The translations under genes and the position numbers were made by a program. Below, one piece after another: positions 1-7,779 of a DNA stretch of 64,000 bases. Every line of letters starts with the position of its first letter. The first letter of the stretch is position 1. The stretch is from Pseudoalteromonas luteoviolacea (GTDB lineage Bacteria > Pseudomonadota > Gammaproteobacteria > Enterobacterales > Alteromonadaceae), in contig NZ_JWIC01000004.1 of the NCBI RefSeq assembly GCF_000814765.1, forward strand, positions 496,001 to 560,000. The letters run 5' to 3'. The notes beneath the pieces were generated by a model. It was not told where the DNA came from and did not search any database. It worked only from the letters and a program-made list of their open reading frames with translations.

Positions 1-256
1 TCGCTTTTGCAACAGGTGCAGGCTTTTTAGCCGCTTTTTTAGCAGCCGGTTTTTGAACTGGCTTTTCTTCGCTTGCACCAGCAGAGCCTGAAGTTAGCTC
101 TTCGGTTAGTGCAGCGACATCAGCTAGGCGCATATTTTTGCCACCATCAATGCTGTACCAGCCTGGTTTGGTCGTGATTTCAGGCTTTTTGCCATTCACA
201 GCTTCATAAGCAGCTTCAAACGCGCTTAGAACTTCAGTCTTATCAAGTTTACTCAT
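1..256 (-). CDS. Conserved hypothetical protein, C-terminus outside window
   Basis: Reading from the ATG at 256 on the minus strand, the frame stays open to the window edge (about 85 codons). The visible N-terminus begins MSKLDKTEVLSAFEAAYEA and has a short globular part containing KPGWYSIDGGKNMRLADV, followed by an Ala/Lys/Pro-rich tail (KPAAKKAAKKPAP) like the flexible basic tails of nucleic-acid-binding proteins. I do not recognise a named family. The start is supported by its position at the beginning of the conserved-looking globular part, with gene-free DNA upstream (257-417). The gene is truncated only by the window boundary. Confidence 0.7.
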   Translation of the reverse strand, partial: MSKLDKTEVLSAFEAAYEAVNGKKPEITTKPGWYSIDGGKNMRLADVAALTEELTSGSAGASEEKPVQKPAAKKAAKKPAPVAKA

Positions 257-417
257 CGTAGATCCCAGTCGTGTTGTACGTGGATACGCAGGTTAAGAAT
301 AAACGCCATTTATACCTATTTTTGAGCAATTTTTCAATTTTTTGCGTTTTTAAGCACAGATTCAAGTTTCATTAGGTGTAACTTTATGCAATTTTGGCGT
401 TTTTATTACAATTTGCT

Positions 418-1182
418 CTAAAGAGCCTCACTATCAAGACTGCGTCTCAGTGCAATCCAAAGCAGACCCATTTCTTCATGTGCATAGGTTGTTACGGCTT
501 GAAGCGTATTACTGGAGGCAATAAATTGTCGGTAGGGGGGAGTGTTGTAAAAACTATACACTTCAACCCCTGAAGGGATGGTATCTATGCCTTGTGCTGC
601 GAATAAGTCTTGTGCTCGGCGCATATGGCTGGTTGATGTGACAAGAATCACAGTGCTGTCTACTAAGTGTGGAGCCAACAACATGGCTTCATCTGCGGTG
701 TCTCTTGCCTTGGGGTTTTGTCTGATGCGATCGGCTTTAATACCCAGCGCTTTGGCAGTTTGAGCCATTAAGGCGCTACTGGTGGTGCGATTAAAGCCTG
801 CACCAGACACTATGAGCTCAGCATGAGGATAGAGATGTGCAAGCCGGATCCCTTCAACCAACCGCGCCAGTGCAGTACTTGAAAGCTGCTTGTTTGCTGG
901 TAGTTGAGCGTTTGGGGCTAATCCTGCGCCAAGCACAACAATGGCGTCAACGTGTTGATGGGATTTTACTGATAGCGTCGGGATCGACTGCTCTTGAGGT
1001 GTGATCAGTAAATTTGCCATATAGGGAGTGCTGACCATCCATAAAGCCATGACCATCACGACACTCAATACATAACTTTTTTTATGTGTCTTTGAAATTA
1101 GTAGTAGCAATAAAAAAATAACAAGCAGTGAAGCTGGTAGCGGCATGATTAGGCTACCAATAATTTTTTTGAGTTCAAACAT
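418..1182 (-). CDS. elyC: ElyC/SanA/YdcF-family (DUF218) envelope protein
   Basis: 254 residues, the same size class as E. coli ElyC (259). Two hydrophobic segments at residues about 8-30 and 37-58 anchor it in the inner membrane. A DUF218 domain follows, with the family pattern VDAIVVLGAG (about 78-87), ARLVEGIRLA, ELIVSGAG, DTADEA and VTSTSHMRRA. The N-terminal MFELKKIIGSLIMPLP matches the ElyC start closely. ElyC is known in E. coli to affect peptidoglycan and enterobacterial common antigen assembly at low temperature; the biochemical activity is not settled. It lies 36 bp downstream of metR on the same strand, separated by a perfect hairpin. SanA and YdcF are the alternative family members, but the two-helix N-terminus favours ElyC. 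Confidence 0.82.
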   Translation of the reverse strand: MFELKKIIGSLIMPLPASLLVIFLLLLLISKTHKKSYVLSVVMVMALWMVSTPYMANLLITPQEQSIPTLSVKSHQHVDAIVVLGAGLAPNAQLPANKQLSSTALARLVEGIRLAHLYPHAELIVSGAGFNRTTSSALMAQTAKALGIKADRIRQNPKARDTADEAMLLAPHLVDSTVILVTSTSHMRRAQDLFAAQGIDTIPSGVEVYSFYNTPPYRQFIASSNTLQAVTTYAHEEMGLLWIALRRSLDSEAL

Positions 1183-1186
1183 AGTA

Positions 1187-1210
1187 AGCTCTAACTATTG
1201 AGTTAGAGCT
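1187..1210 (-). terminator. Perfect 9-bp hairpin between metR and elyC
   Basis: AGCTCTAAC, loop TATTGA, GTTAGAGCT. It starts a few bases after the metR stop and ends 5 bases before the elyC ATG. It lacks a U tract, so it may be an attenuating or structure-masking element as much as a terminator: the only SD-like AGAG sits inside one arm. Confidence 0.45.
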
Positions 1211-1218
1211 AGTTTAAC

Positions 1219-2109
1219 CTAACGACTAATAGATTGCTTGCAGGTGTTTAAAAAGTGTCGATATACAGGGTTATCTTTCATACTCTTTTTCATTGCCAAG
1301 TACATAGGTCGACTTAGACCAAGGGCTCCCAATGGAATCGATTTGATAAGCCCTTGGCTTTCATACGGTGTGACTAGCCAATCTGGTAATGCGGCAACGC
1401 CCATTCCTGCACTCACAAGTTGAAAGATAAGTAGACCTTGATCAACCGATTTTAGCGTACCATCAAAACGTGCGTTTTGAATAAAGTGCTTAAATATGTC
1501 TTGTCGTTCTTTAGGGATCGGGTATGAAATGATTGTTTCATCTTTGAGATCTAGTGCTGTCACGTAGGCTTTTTTAGCAAGCTCATGATCAGGGGCAACA
1601 ATTAACTTTAATTTAAAGTCAAAAACATGCGCGTATTCAAGCTGATCTGGTTCGCGAATATCTGAGGTGAGCACAATATCTAGCTCATCATTTAATAATT
1701 CAGGTATTGCGTCGTAGCTAAACCCTTGTTCATAGTCGACTCGAATATCAGGCCAGAAATTATTGAATTCTTTAATTGTTGGTAACAACCAGTGAAAACA
1801 TGCGTGACACTCTACACTCAATTTTAATTGTGAGATGGGCTGATTTAAGCTCTCTTTGAGACGGCATTTTGTGGCTTCAACTTTAGGTAATACTTCACTG
1901 GCAAGTTCCAGTAGCAGCATCCCTTGTGGTGTAAACCTAACTGGCTGGGTTTTTCTTTCAAATAACTGGCAATCTAATTTGTTTTCTAGATCTTTAATTT
2001 GATGAGACAAAGCAGACTGAGTTAAAAATAACTCACGTGCAGTGTTCACCAGTGATCCAGTATCTTTCAGGGTAGCAATGGTTTTTAGGTGCTTAATGTC
2101 TATCATCAT
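1219..2109 (-). CDS. metR: LysR-type methionine regulator MetR
   Basis: 296 residues. The N-terminal winged helix-turn-helix (about 1-60) includes TQSALSHQIKDLE and LFERKTQPVRFTPQG, which agree closely with E. coli MetR (TQSALSHQ, KSQPLRFTPQG). The LysR effector-binding domain (about 90-290) carries LSVECHACFHWLLP, like IECHSCIQWLTP in MetR, and SVDQGLLIFQLVSAGMGVAALP. MetR binds homocysteine and activates metE and metH in enterics. Its usual divergent target metE survives here only as a remnant at 2398-2551, so this MetR probably acts on metH or other genes elsewhere. A pair of MetJ-type boxes lies about 70-85 bp upstream of the start. Confidence 0.92.
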   Translation of the reverse strand: MMIDIKHLKTIATLKDTGSLVNTARELFLTQSALSHQIKDLENKLDCQLFERKTQPVRFTPQGMLLLELASEVLPKVEATKCRLKESLNQPISQLKLSVECHACFHWLLPTIKEFNNFWPDIRVDYEQGFSYDAIPELLNDELDIVLTSDIREPDQLEYAHVFDFKLKLIVAPDHELAKKAYVTALDLKDETIISYPIPKERQDIFKHFIQNARFDGTLKSVDQGLLIFQLVSAGMGVAALPDWLVTPYESQGLIKSIPLGALGLSRPMYLAMKKSMKDNPVYRHFLNTCKQSISR

Positions 2110-2179
2110 TAATAAATCTCATTCTAAACGTGAGTAAAACTCAGATTACATCCATATTACGCTGTACAAGCAGGGCATT

Positions 2180-2195
2180 CAACGTCTGGACGTCT
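2180..2195 (-). promoter_or_regulatory. Tandem MetJ-type met boxes upstream of metR
   Basis: Two adjacent octamers CAACGTCT and GGACGTCT, matching the MetJ consensus AGACGTCT at 6 of 8 and 7 of 8 positions. MetJ is known to bind at least two tandem boxes. Placement upstream of metR fits S-adenosylmethionine-dependent repression. The matches are seen in the sequence; binding is inferred. Confidence 0.7.
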
Positions 2196-2364
2196 ACAAT
2201 TCCATCAGCGATTGTTCAAAATTTCACTAAATCACTATAACACTATTTTTGACAGCGTTGTCATTATTTATTTAACTTTTTTTAAAAAAAATACAAATTA
2301 AATTTGCTCATGTTGAATTTGAGAATCCATCAGTTGAGAAAAATCACCGTTGGAGCTTTCTTTT

Positions 2365-2380
2365 AGACGTTTAGATGTCT
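2365..2380 (+). promoter_or_regulatory. Tandem MetJ-type met boxes upstream of the metE remnant
   Basis: AGACGTTT followed directly by AGATGTCT, each matching the MetJ consensus AGACGTCT at 7 of 8 positions. They end 17 bp before the ATG of the metE remnant. The control site has outlived the enzyme. Confidence 0.72.
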
Positions 2381-2397
2381 TAATTGAGTTTCAAATA

Positions 2398-2551
2398 ATG
2401 GCCATTATTCATAATTTAGGTTTTCCCCGGGTTGGTAAGCAACGTAAGCTCAAGTTCGCTGTTGAGCGTGATTTTTGACTGAGGGCCTAAAAACGCGAAA
2501 GTTGCAAGAAACATGACAGCCTTTGCAAAGCGGGTTAAAGCGATAAAATAG
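2398..2551 (+). pseudogene. metE: Remnant of metE (cobalamin-independent methionine synthase)
   Basis: The ATG at 2398 opens a 26-codon frame reading MAIIHNLGFPRVGKQRKL and on to ERDF, then TGA at 2476-2478. This is the conserved start of MetE (LGFPRVG motif). From about 2477 the DNA resumes as the MetE C-terminus with shifted frames: GAC TG, then GLKTRKLQET (E. coli has DCGLKTRGWPET), then in the next frame NMTAFAKRVKAIK and a stop at 2549-2551 (E. coli NMVQAAQNLR). The middle of a protein of about 750 residues, roughly 2.1 kb, is missing, and at least two frameshifts remain. It sits divergently from metR, the standard metR/metE arrangement. Methionine synthesis must rely on another enzyme, presumably MetH, not seen in this window. 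Confidence 0.85.
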
Positions 2552-2581
2552 CGACAAGAAGAGCGCGCTTAATTAGGCAGT

Positions 2582-2618
2582 CACTGAGCACACCCAATCA
2601 TGTTATGGGGGCTCAGTG
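2582..2618 (+). terminator. Hairpin downstream of the metE remnant
   Basis: CACTGAGC at 2582-2589 pairs with GCTCAGTG at 2611-2618, with extra CCC/GGG pairing inside the loop. There is little U tract. It is probably the old metE terminator, or a bidirectional one shared with the convergent GGDEF-EAL gene that ends at 2630. Confidence 0.5.
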
Positions 2619-2629
2619 TATTCGACTAT

Positions 2630-5020
2630 TTAGGTTATTTGACTAGTTTGCGCTTGTAAAAATGCCATGGCTTTATCACCTGGCATGGGTTTTGACACTA
2701 AATACCCTTGTCCCAACTGGCATCCTTTGCGTTTTAACCGCGCCCATTGCTTAGGTGTTTCTATTCCTTCTGCTACAACTTGTAATTGCAGAGATTTAGC
2801 CAGTGATAAAATGGCATCGATCAACGGACTGTCTTTTGTGGAAAGTTGCTCTACAAAGCTTTTATCTATTTTTAAGACATGAATGGGTAATTGATGCAGG
2901 TAGCCTAGTGCTGAGTAACCAGTACCAAAATCGTCTAGGTATAATTGTACGCCCAAAGGCGTAATACCATTAATTATCTTGGTTGCAAGGCTTAAGTTTT
3001 CAATTAAGCCTGATTCTGTGATTTCTAGACAAAGACTGCCCTTTTTGAGGTCGTACTCATTATAGAGGTTGTGAATAGTTTCAATAAATTCGAGGCTGGC
3101 AAAATGTCGCGAGGAGACATTGACGGTAATTTTTACGTCGGGCATTCCTTGATTTTTCCAGCTTGCTAGTTGTGTGGCTGCCAGATGTAAAATGTGCTTA
3201 TCGAGTTCGATAATCTGCCCTGTGCTCTCTGCAATGGGAATAAATTTATCTGGTGCAACTAAACCATTTGTGGGGTGATGCCATCGAACTAGCGCTTCGA
3301 AGCTAATAACACGCGGTTGGTTAAGCGTAAATATGGGTTGAAAAAACAGCTCAAATTCACCATTGGAAATACCATGCTGCAAATCATTTTCTATATCCGC
3401 TTGATGTTTTAGCTTGCTGCGCATGGCATTATTAAAATAGCGTATTTGGCTGCGCCCAGCCGATTTAGCTTCATACATCGCCGCGTCAGCTTGTTGTAAT
3501 AAAGTAATTGCGTTATCGGAGTCGTCTTCTGTGAAAGCCACGCCAATACTACTGGATGCTTGCAAAACATGGGTGTCGATCACAAAGGGATTTGCAATGG
3601 CCTGCGTTAAGCGCTCCAAAGCTTTGGCTACTTGCTCCTCATCTTGAATATTCTCCATGAATATTGCAAATTCGTCGCCGCCAAGCCTAGCAAATGTGTC
3701 TGTTTTGCGAATACAAGTTTGCAATGCTTGTACGATGGCTATCAGAAATCTATCGCCCACATCATGGCCCAAAGAATCATTAATGCTTTTAAACCGATCC
3801 AAATCTAGGTATATCAGGCAATGAATATTTGAGCTGGTTTGTCGGCCAAGCGACAAGATAGCGTGTTTCATACGCTCAATGAGCAAATAGCGGTTGGCAA
3901 GGCCTGTTAGGTCATCGTGCAGTGCACGGTGTTCTAACGCTTGTTTTGCAAGTCGCCTGTCAATGGCCATGCTAATTTGTCTACTGATATAAGTGAGGAT
4001 AGTGTAGTGTTGTCGATTGAAGGTTTCTTGGTGTTGATAGCTTTGCAGCACGATGACACCTTGATATTGATCGTTCACGACAAACGGAACACCAAGCCAA
4101 GCTTGTGGCGAACGGCCAATCATTTCAAAGTGACCTTGACTGATGTGTTGTTGGAATTGCTGGTGGTCACATAGCAAGGCGGACTGTGTTCTTATGACAT
4201 AGTATGAAGCGGTATTTTTTAACTGAGCCTTGGATACTTTTTGTTGTGCAAAACATTTATCACCATCTTCAATTAAGTATTCGATGTCCAGAACATCTTG
4301 CTTGGTATCATAAATGCCAATAAAGCAATTGTTCGCTGGCAGCACAGTATTAATGATTTTGTATAGTTCATCATAAAACGTATCGAGCTCTTGAGAGTGA
4401 TAGGTGATATTGGCTATTTTCAATATACACTTTTCTATCATTTGTGCCTCGTTGAGCTGAGAGACGGTGGCGGTAAGGTGATCGACTGTGCGCACCTGAT
4501 GTATTTTGGCACTCAGCAGATGAGCCACGGTTGACAAAATTTGTAAGTGGCTAGATGTAAAATAGTTTTGTTCGGGGTGCTCACAATCAATTACCCCTAT
4601 AAGTTGCTCTTTATAAACTAAAGGGACACATAACTCTGATAAAGCGGGACGAGAGTCTGCAATATACATGGGCTCTTTAGTCAAATCGCCGGAAATGAAT
4701 GGGGTTTTTGTTCTCGCTACATGCCCTGTGATCCCAGCCTCAATAGGAATGGACTTCTGGGCAACTTCATAGCGCTCACTTTTCTCAGCAACTCCCATAC
4801 TTGCAACGACTTCTAAGCGTGCATTATCCTGATCTGCTAAATAAATCACACAGTCAACAAATCCAAGTCGTTTCACAACTTGGGCGGTGACATAGTCAAA
4901 AAGTTCTTCTAAATGGGTGATTTGTAATAAAGACGAGGAAAACTGATTGATAATGCTCAACTGTTCTGTTTTTGATTCTAATTTTTTTTCTAACAGCATA
5001 GGCAATACTCGGTTGGACAT
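2630..5020 (-). CDS. GAF-GAF-GGDEF-EAL cyclic-di-GMP protein
   Basis: 796 residues, no signal peptide or membrane helix, so a cytoplasmic sensor. Two GAF-like domains are visible (about 35-175 and 205-355). They are followed by a GGDEF domain (about 365-530) with intact GGDEF at about 445 and an intact inhibitory I-site RKTD five residues before it. The EAL domain (about 540-785) has EALVRW, NVSSRHF, LEITES, DDFGTGYS, KIDKSF and VVAEGIET, so the metal and catalytic residues appear present. Both diguanylate cyclase and phosphodiesterase activity are possible, with ligand binding to the GAF domains tuning the balance. It is monocistronic; its target process (biofilm, motility) is not indicated by neighbours. 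Confidence 0.93.
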   Translation of the reverse strand: MSNRVLPMLLEKKLESKTEQLSIINQFSSSLLQITHLEELFDYVTAQVVKRLGFVDCVIYLADQDNARLEVVASMGVAEKSERYEVAQKSIPIEAGITGHVARTKTPFISGDLTKEPMYIADSRPALSELCVPLVYKEQLIGVIDCEHPEQNYFTSSHLQILSTVAHLLSAKIHQVRTVDHLTATVSQLNEAQMIEKCILKIANITYHSQELDTFYDELYKIINTVLPANNCFIGIYDTKQDVLDIEYLIEDGDKCFAQQKVSKAQLKNTASYYVIRTQSALLCDHQQFQQHISQGHFEMIGRSPQAWLGVPFVVNDQYQGVIVLQSYQHQETFNRQHYTILTYISRQISMAIDRRLAKQALEHRALHDDLTGLANRYLLIERMKHAILSLGRQTSSNIHCLIYLDLDRFKSINDSLGHDVGDRFLIAIVQALQTCIRKTDTFARLGGDEFAIFMENIQDEEQVAKALERLTQAIANPFVIDTHVLQASSSIGVAFTEDDSDNAITLLQQADAAMYEAKSAGRSQIRYFNNAMRSKLKHQADIENDLQHGISNGEFELFFQPIFTLNQPRVISFEALVRWHHPTNGLVAPDKFIPIAESTGQIIELDKHILHLAATQLASWKNQGMPDVKITVNVSSRHFASLEFIETIHNLYNEYDLKKGSLCLEITESGLIENLSLATKIINGITPLGVQLYLDDFGTGYSALGYLHQLPIHVLKIDKSFVEQLSTKDSPLIDAILSLAKSLQLQVVAEGIETPKQWARLKRKGCQLGQGYLVSKPMPGDKAMAFLQAQTSQIT

Positions 5021-5225
5021 TGAACGTACGTTATCTTACATAGCAATGTAATCTCAAATTATGTTGTAAAAAAGTAGATATGGCACTGTAAAAAAAAAAG
5101 CACAAATTGTCCATTATAAAGGGACGGTTGAGGATGGGTTTTCAATAATGTGAATAGTAGCAGATAGTTAAAACACATCCAAAGGCTGCTGGTGTGTAAG
5201 CGCATTAGACAAATTGGGACAGGTT

Positions 5226-5258
5226 ATGGCTGACAAAATAAGTGAATCTCTTTACTAA
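5226..5258 (+). other. Possible 10-codon upstream ORF before pyrC
   Basis: ATG at 5226 preceded by GGGACAGG encodes [10 protein letters not shown] and stops 49 bases before the pyrC start. It could be translated as a leader, but nothing beyond position and an SD-like sequence supports it. Confidence 0.22.
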
Positions 5259-5307
5259 ACGCCTGACAGGGCCTATGATCGGGCAAATTCAGCAGTGGAA
5301 ATTAGCA

Positions 5308-6348
5308 ATGACAAGTAATCAGACCCTTACCATTACTCGCCCAGATGATTGGCACGTACATTTGAGAGACGGTGATGTCCTTAAAGATACAGTACGTGAT
5401 ATAAGTCGGTATATGAGGCGCGCCATCATTATGCCTAACCTTGTACCTCCTGCGACTTCTACAGACGCTGCGCTTGCATATAAAGACCGCATTATGGCTG
5501 CGAATCCTAAAGCAGGCTTTGAACCTTTGATGGTTCTGTATTTGACAGATAAAACAACACCGGAAGAGATCAGAAAAGCAAAAGCAAGTGGTCATATATT
5601 CGCGGCAAAGTTATATCCAGCAGGGGCGACAACGAACTCTGATTCGGGTGTGACGGATATTGAGAATGTATATCCCGCGCTTGAAGCGATGCAAGAGGTA
5701 GGTATGTTGCTACTGATCCATGGAGAGGTGACCGACTCATCGATTGATATTTTTGATAGAGAGAAGGTATTTATTGAGACTAAGTTGGCCAAAGTTGTTG
5801 ATGCATTCCCTACATTAAAGATCGTACTTGAACATATTACGACTAAAGATGCGGTAGAGTATGTACGCTCTGCTCCAGATAATGTAGCTGCAACGATCAC
5901 CGCCCACCACCTTTTATACAACCGCAATCACATGCTGGCTGGTGGTATAAGACCTCACTACTATTGTTTGCCAATTTTAAAACGCAATACCCATCAGCAA
6001 GCATTAATCGACGCTGCTACAAGTGGTAGTAAAAAGTTCTTTTTAGGTACGGACTCTGCGCCTCATGCCAAAGATAAAAAAGAAGCAGCTTGTGGTTGTG
6101 CGGGTGCCTATACTGCACATGCGGCAATTGAGTTGTATGCAGAGGCATTTGAAGACGCAGGTGCGTTGGACAAATTAGAAGGCTTTGCGAGCTTATTTGG
6201 TCCTGATTTTTATGGGTTGCCGCGAAACCAAGATACCATTACTTTAGAAAAAAGTCCTTGGCAGGTACCAGAATCTTACCCACTCGGTGATACAAACGTT
6301 GTTCCGATTAAAGCTGGTGCAACAATTGATTGGCAGGTCGTTGAGTAA
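5308..6348 (+). CDS. pyrC: Dihydroorotase
   Basis: 346 residues from the ATG at 5308 (E. coli PyrC 348). It closes carbamoyl-aspartate to dihydroorotate, the third step of pyrimidine synthesis. Visible family signatures: [11 protein letters not shown] with the two metal-binding histidines (about 16 and 18), [13 protein letters not shown] with the carboxylated lysine, [17 protein letters not shown], and [12 protein letters not shown] with the catalytic aspartate. A GTG at 5242 would add 22 residues ([20 protein letters not shown]...) absent from the family, so I prefer 5308, whose product begins [15 protein letters not shown]. It stands alone, with a strong terminator after it. A short upstream ORF lies in the leader. 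Confidence 0.95.
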   Translation: MTSNQTLTITRPDDWHVHLRDGDVLKDTVRDISRYMRRAIIMPNLVPPATSTDAALAYKDRIMAANPKAGFEPLMVLYLTDKTTPEEIRKAKASGHIFAAKLYPAGATTNSDSGVTDIENVYPALEAMQEVGMLLLIHGEVTDSSIDIFDREKVFIETKLAKVVDAFPTLKIVLEHITTKDAVEYVRSAPDNVAATITAHHLLYNRNHMLAGGIRPHYYCLPILKRNTHQQALIDAATSGSKKFFLGTDSAPHAKDKKEAACGCAGAYTAHAAIELYAEAFEDAGALDKLEGFASLFGPDFYGLPRNQDTITLEKSPWQVPESYPLGDTNVVPIKAGATIDWQVVE

Positions 6349-6379
6349 GCTTCATTAAGTGAACGCACAGACAGATCTA

Positions 6380-6406
6380 AAGGCTGCTATTTATGCAGCC
6401 TTTTTG
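6380..6406 (+). terminator. Rho-independent terminator of pyrC
   Basis: Stem AAGGCTGC / GCAGCCTT with loop TATTTAT followed by a T run, 31 bases after the pyrC stop. Confidence 0.85.
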
Positions 6407-7138
6407 ATATTAAAAACCATATCGCTTTTGAGGAGGGGGTTATTAGCCCAATAACAGTAAGTTTGTTTAGTGCCACACTACCCAGTTAAAACAATATAAA
6501 TACATTACTTCCCGTCGTTAAATTTCTTTACTCCGTTTGATCTTGAAAGCATGCCATATGTGACGTACATTTTTTGCTTCTGTCATTTATTTACCAGTTC
6601 AAAAAGGCTCGCTTGTAAAAGCGAACTGGCGATTAATTTCTCGTATACATTACCTGTGCTATTTATCGCCACAAAACCAATTTTTATGCACGTACGTATA
6701 CTTAAAAGAGAATGTTGCCAGTGGGGAAATAACGGTATAAGGAGAGCAAATAAGCAGTGGTTTTGAGTCTTATTGCATAGGTTTTTATCCGTTCACAGCT
6801 TAAAAGCTTATTAAAAAGTGGTCTGATTACTTAGATAGATAAAAAAAAGTTGAGAAAGAATGTTGAAATTTTTATTAGAGAAAAAGCCTGAGTGTAACTA
6901 ATCGCAATAAATTAAATCTTTTTTAAACAGATGCTTAATTGTTTTCTTATACAATGACATTGAAAAAAATTAATGCTGTTTTTGTTAATGGTTAACTTGT
7001 ACCTATTTTTAGTAATTTATATTTTGATTAAAATAATGTCTATTAATTTGAAAATATATAAATATAATATACTCTCAGTATTAGAGTTTTTTAATACTTC
7101 AATGAAAATTGTAATCAACACTTTGTGAGAGAAATCTA
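6407..7138 (+). other. AT-rich gene-free stretch before the H-NS-like gene
   Basis: No convincing coding region. Base composition becomes strongly AT-rich from about 6780 onward, with A and T runs and a TATAAT at 7063-7068 that could be a -10 element about 70 bases before the H-NS-like start; no good -35 is seen at the right distance. The low-complexity AT character is typical of DNA bound by H-NS-type proteins, so autoregulation of the following gene is possible. Confidence 0.4.
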
Positions 7139-7444
7139 ATGCGTGAAATAAAATCTTTTATTAAAAATGCTAGCTTCAGTGATCTAACTAAAGCTCATGA
7201 ATTACTTCAAGAAGCAATTGCTCAACAACAGGAGCAAGCGCAAGCGAAGGAGGAAGTACTAGCTCTACTAAAAGAGAAAGGATTAACGCTAGATGACTTA
7301 GTTGGTTCTGGTGCTACGGACAAGCGCAGCAAAGTCAGTCCAAAATATCGAATTGAAATCGATGGTAAAGTACATGAGTGGACAGGACGTGGTAAAACAC
7401 CGAAAGCGTTCGCAAATGTAAATTTAGATGATTATAAGATATAA
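7139..7444 (+). CDS. Short H-NS-family DNA-binding protein
   Basis: 101 residues, shorter than E. coli H-NS (137). Residues about 1-50 are helical and Gln/Glu-rich (oligomerisation segment). The C-terminal end carries KYRIEIDGKVHEWTGRGKTP, the H-NS DNA-binding signature in which WTGRGKTP corresponds to the minor-groove loop (TWTGQGRTP in H-NS). The domain order (short coiled coil, then YR...WTGRG) resembles the compact H-NS-like proteins of Bordetella and Ralstonia. The likely role is silencing of AT-rich DNA or nucleoid structure. It is preceded by 0.7 kb of AT-rich DNA and followed by a strong terminator, so it is a single-gene unit. Confidence 0.8.
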   Translation: MREIKSFIKNASFSDLTKAHELLQEAIAQQQEQAQAKEEVLALLKEKGLTLDDLVGSGATDKRSKVSPKYRIEIDGKVHEWTGRGKTPKAFANVNLDDYKI

Positions 7445-7497
7445 TTATAAAATATTTTAAATCAATATCTAAATCGAAAGGAACTATTCGTTTTAGC

Positions 7498-7535
7498 AGG
7501 TGAGGTAGCTTAGTTACCTCACCTGTTTTTATTTT
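7498..7535 (+). terminator. Rho-independent terminator of the H-NS-like gene
   Basis: An 11-bp perfect stem CAGGTGAGGTA / TACCTCACCTG with loop GCTTAG, followed by TTTTTATTTT. Confidence 0.93.
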
Positions 7536-7779
7536 AATGACAAGCTGAGTTTTTTTACAGGCTTGTACTGTGTCGCTTTGAATACTTTATCCGATACATT
7601 AAAGTTTTCTTTTCTCTTGATTAATTTAATTACCTATTTTAATAACAAGTATATTAAATCGTACCTTTAATGGGTATATTTGGAAGGGTAAATATAAACT
7701 CTATATGATGTATAACTTAGAGTGCATGGTCTCTTAAACAAGAACGATGATATACTCTCAACCTTCACTGAGAGGTTAG
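7536..7779 (+). other. Intergenic region before radD
   Basis: Together with the terminator, a 335-base gap. It holds AT-rich DNA and presumably the radD promoter. I see no palindromic SOS (LexA) box and no small coding frame. Confidence 0.35.

Noticed and set aside
6551..6766. 71-codon plus-strand frame between pyrC and the H-NS-like gene
   Set aside because: No ribosome site, no family pattern, irregular composition; likely chance.
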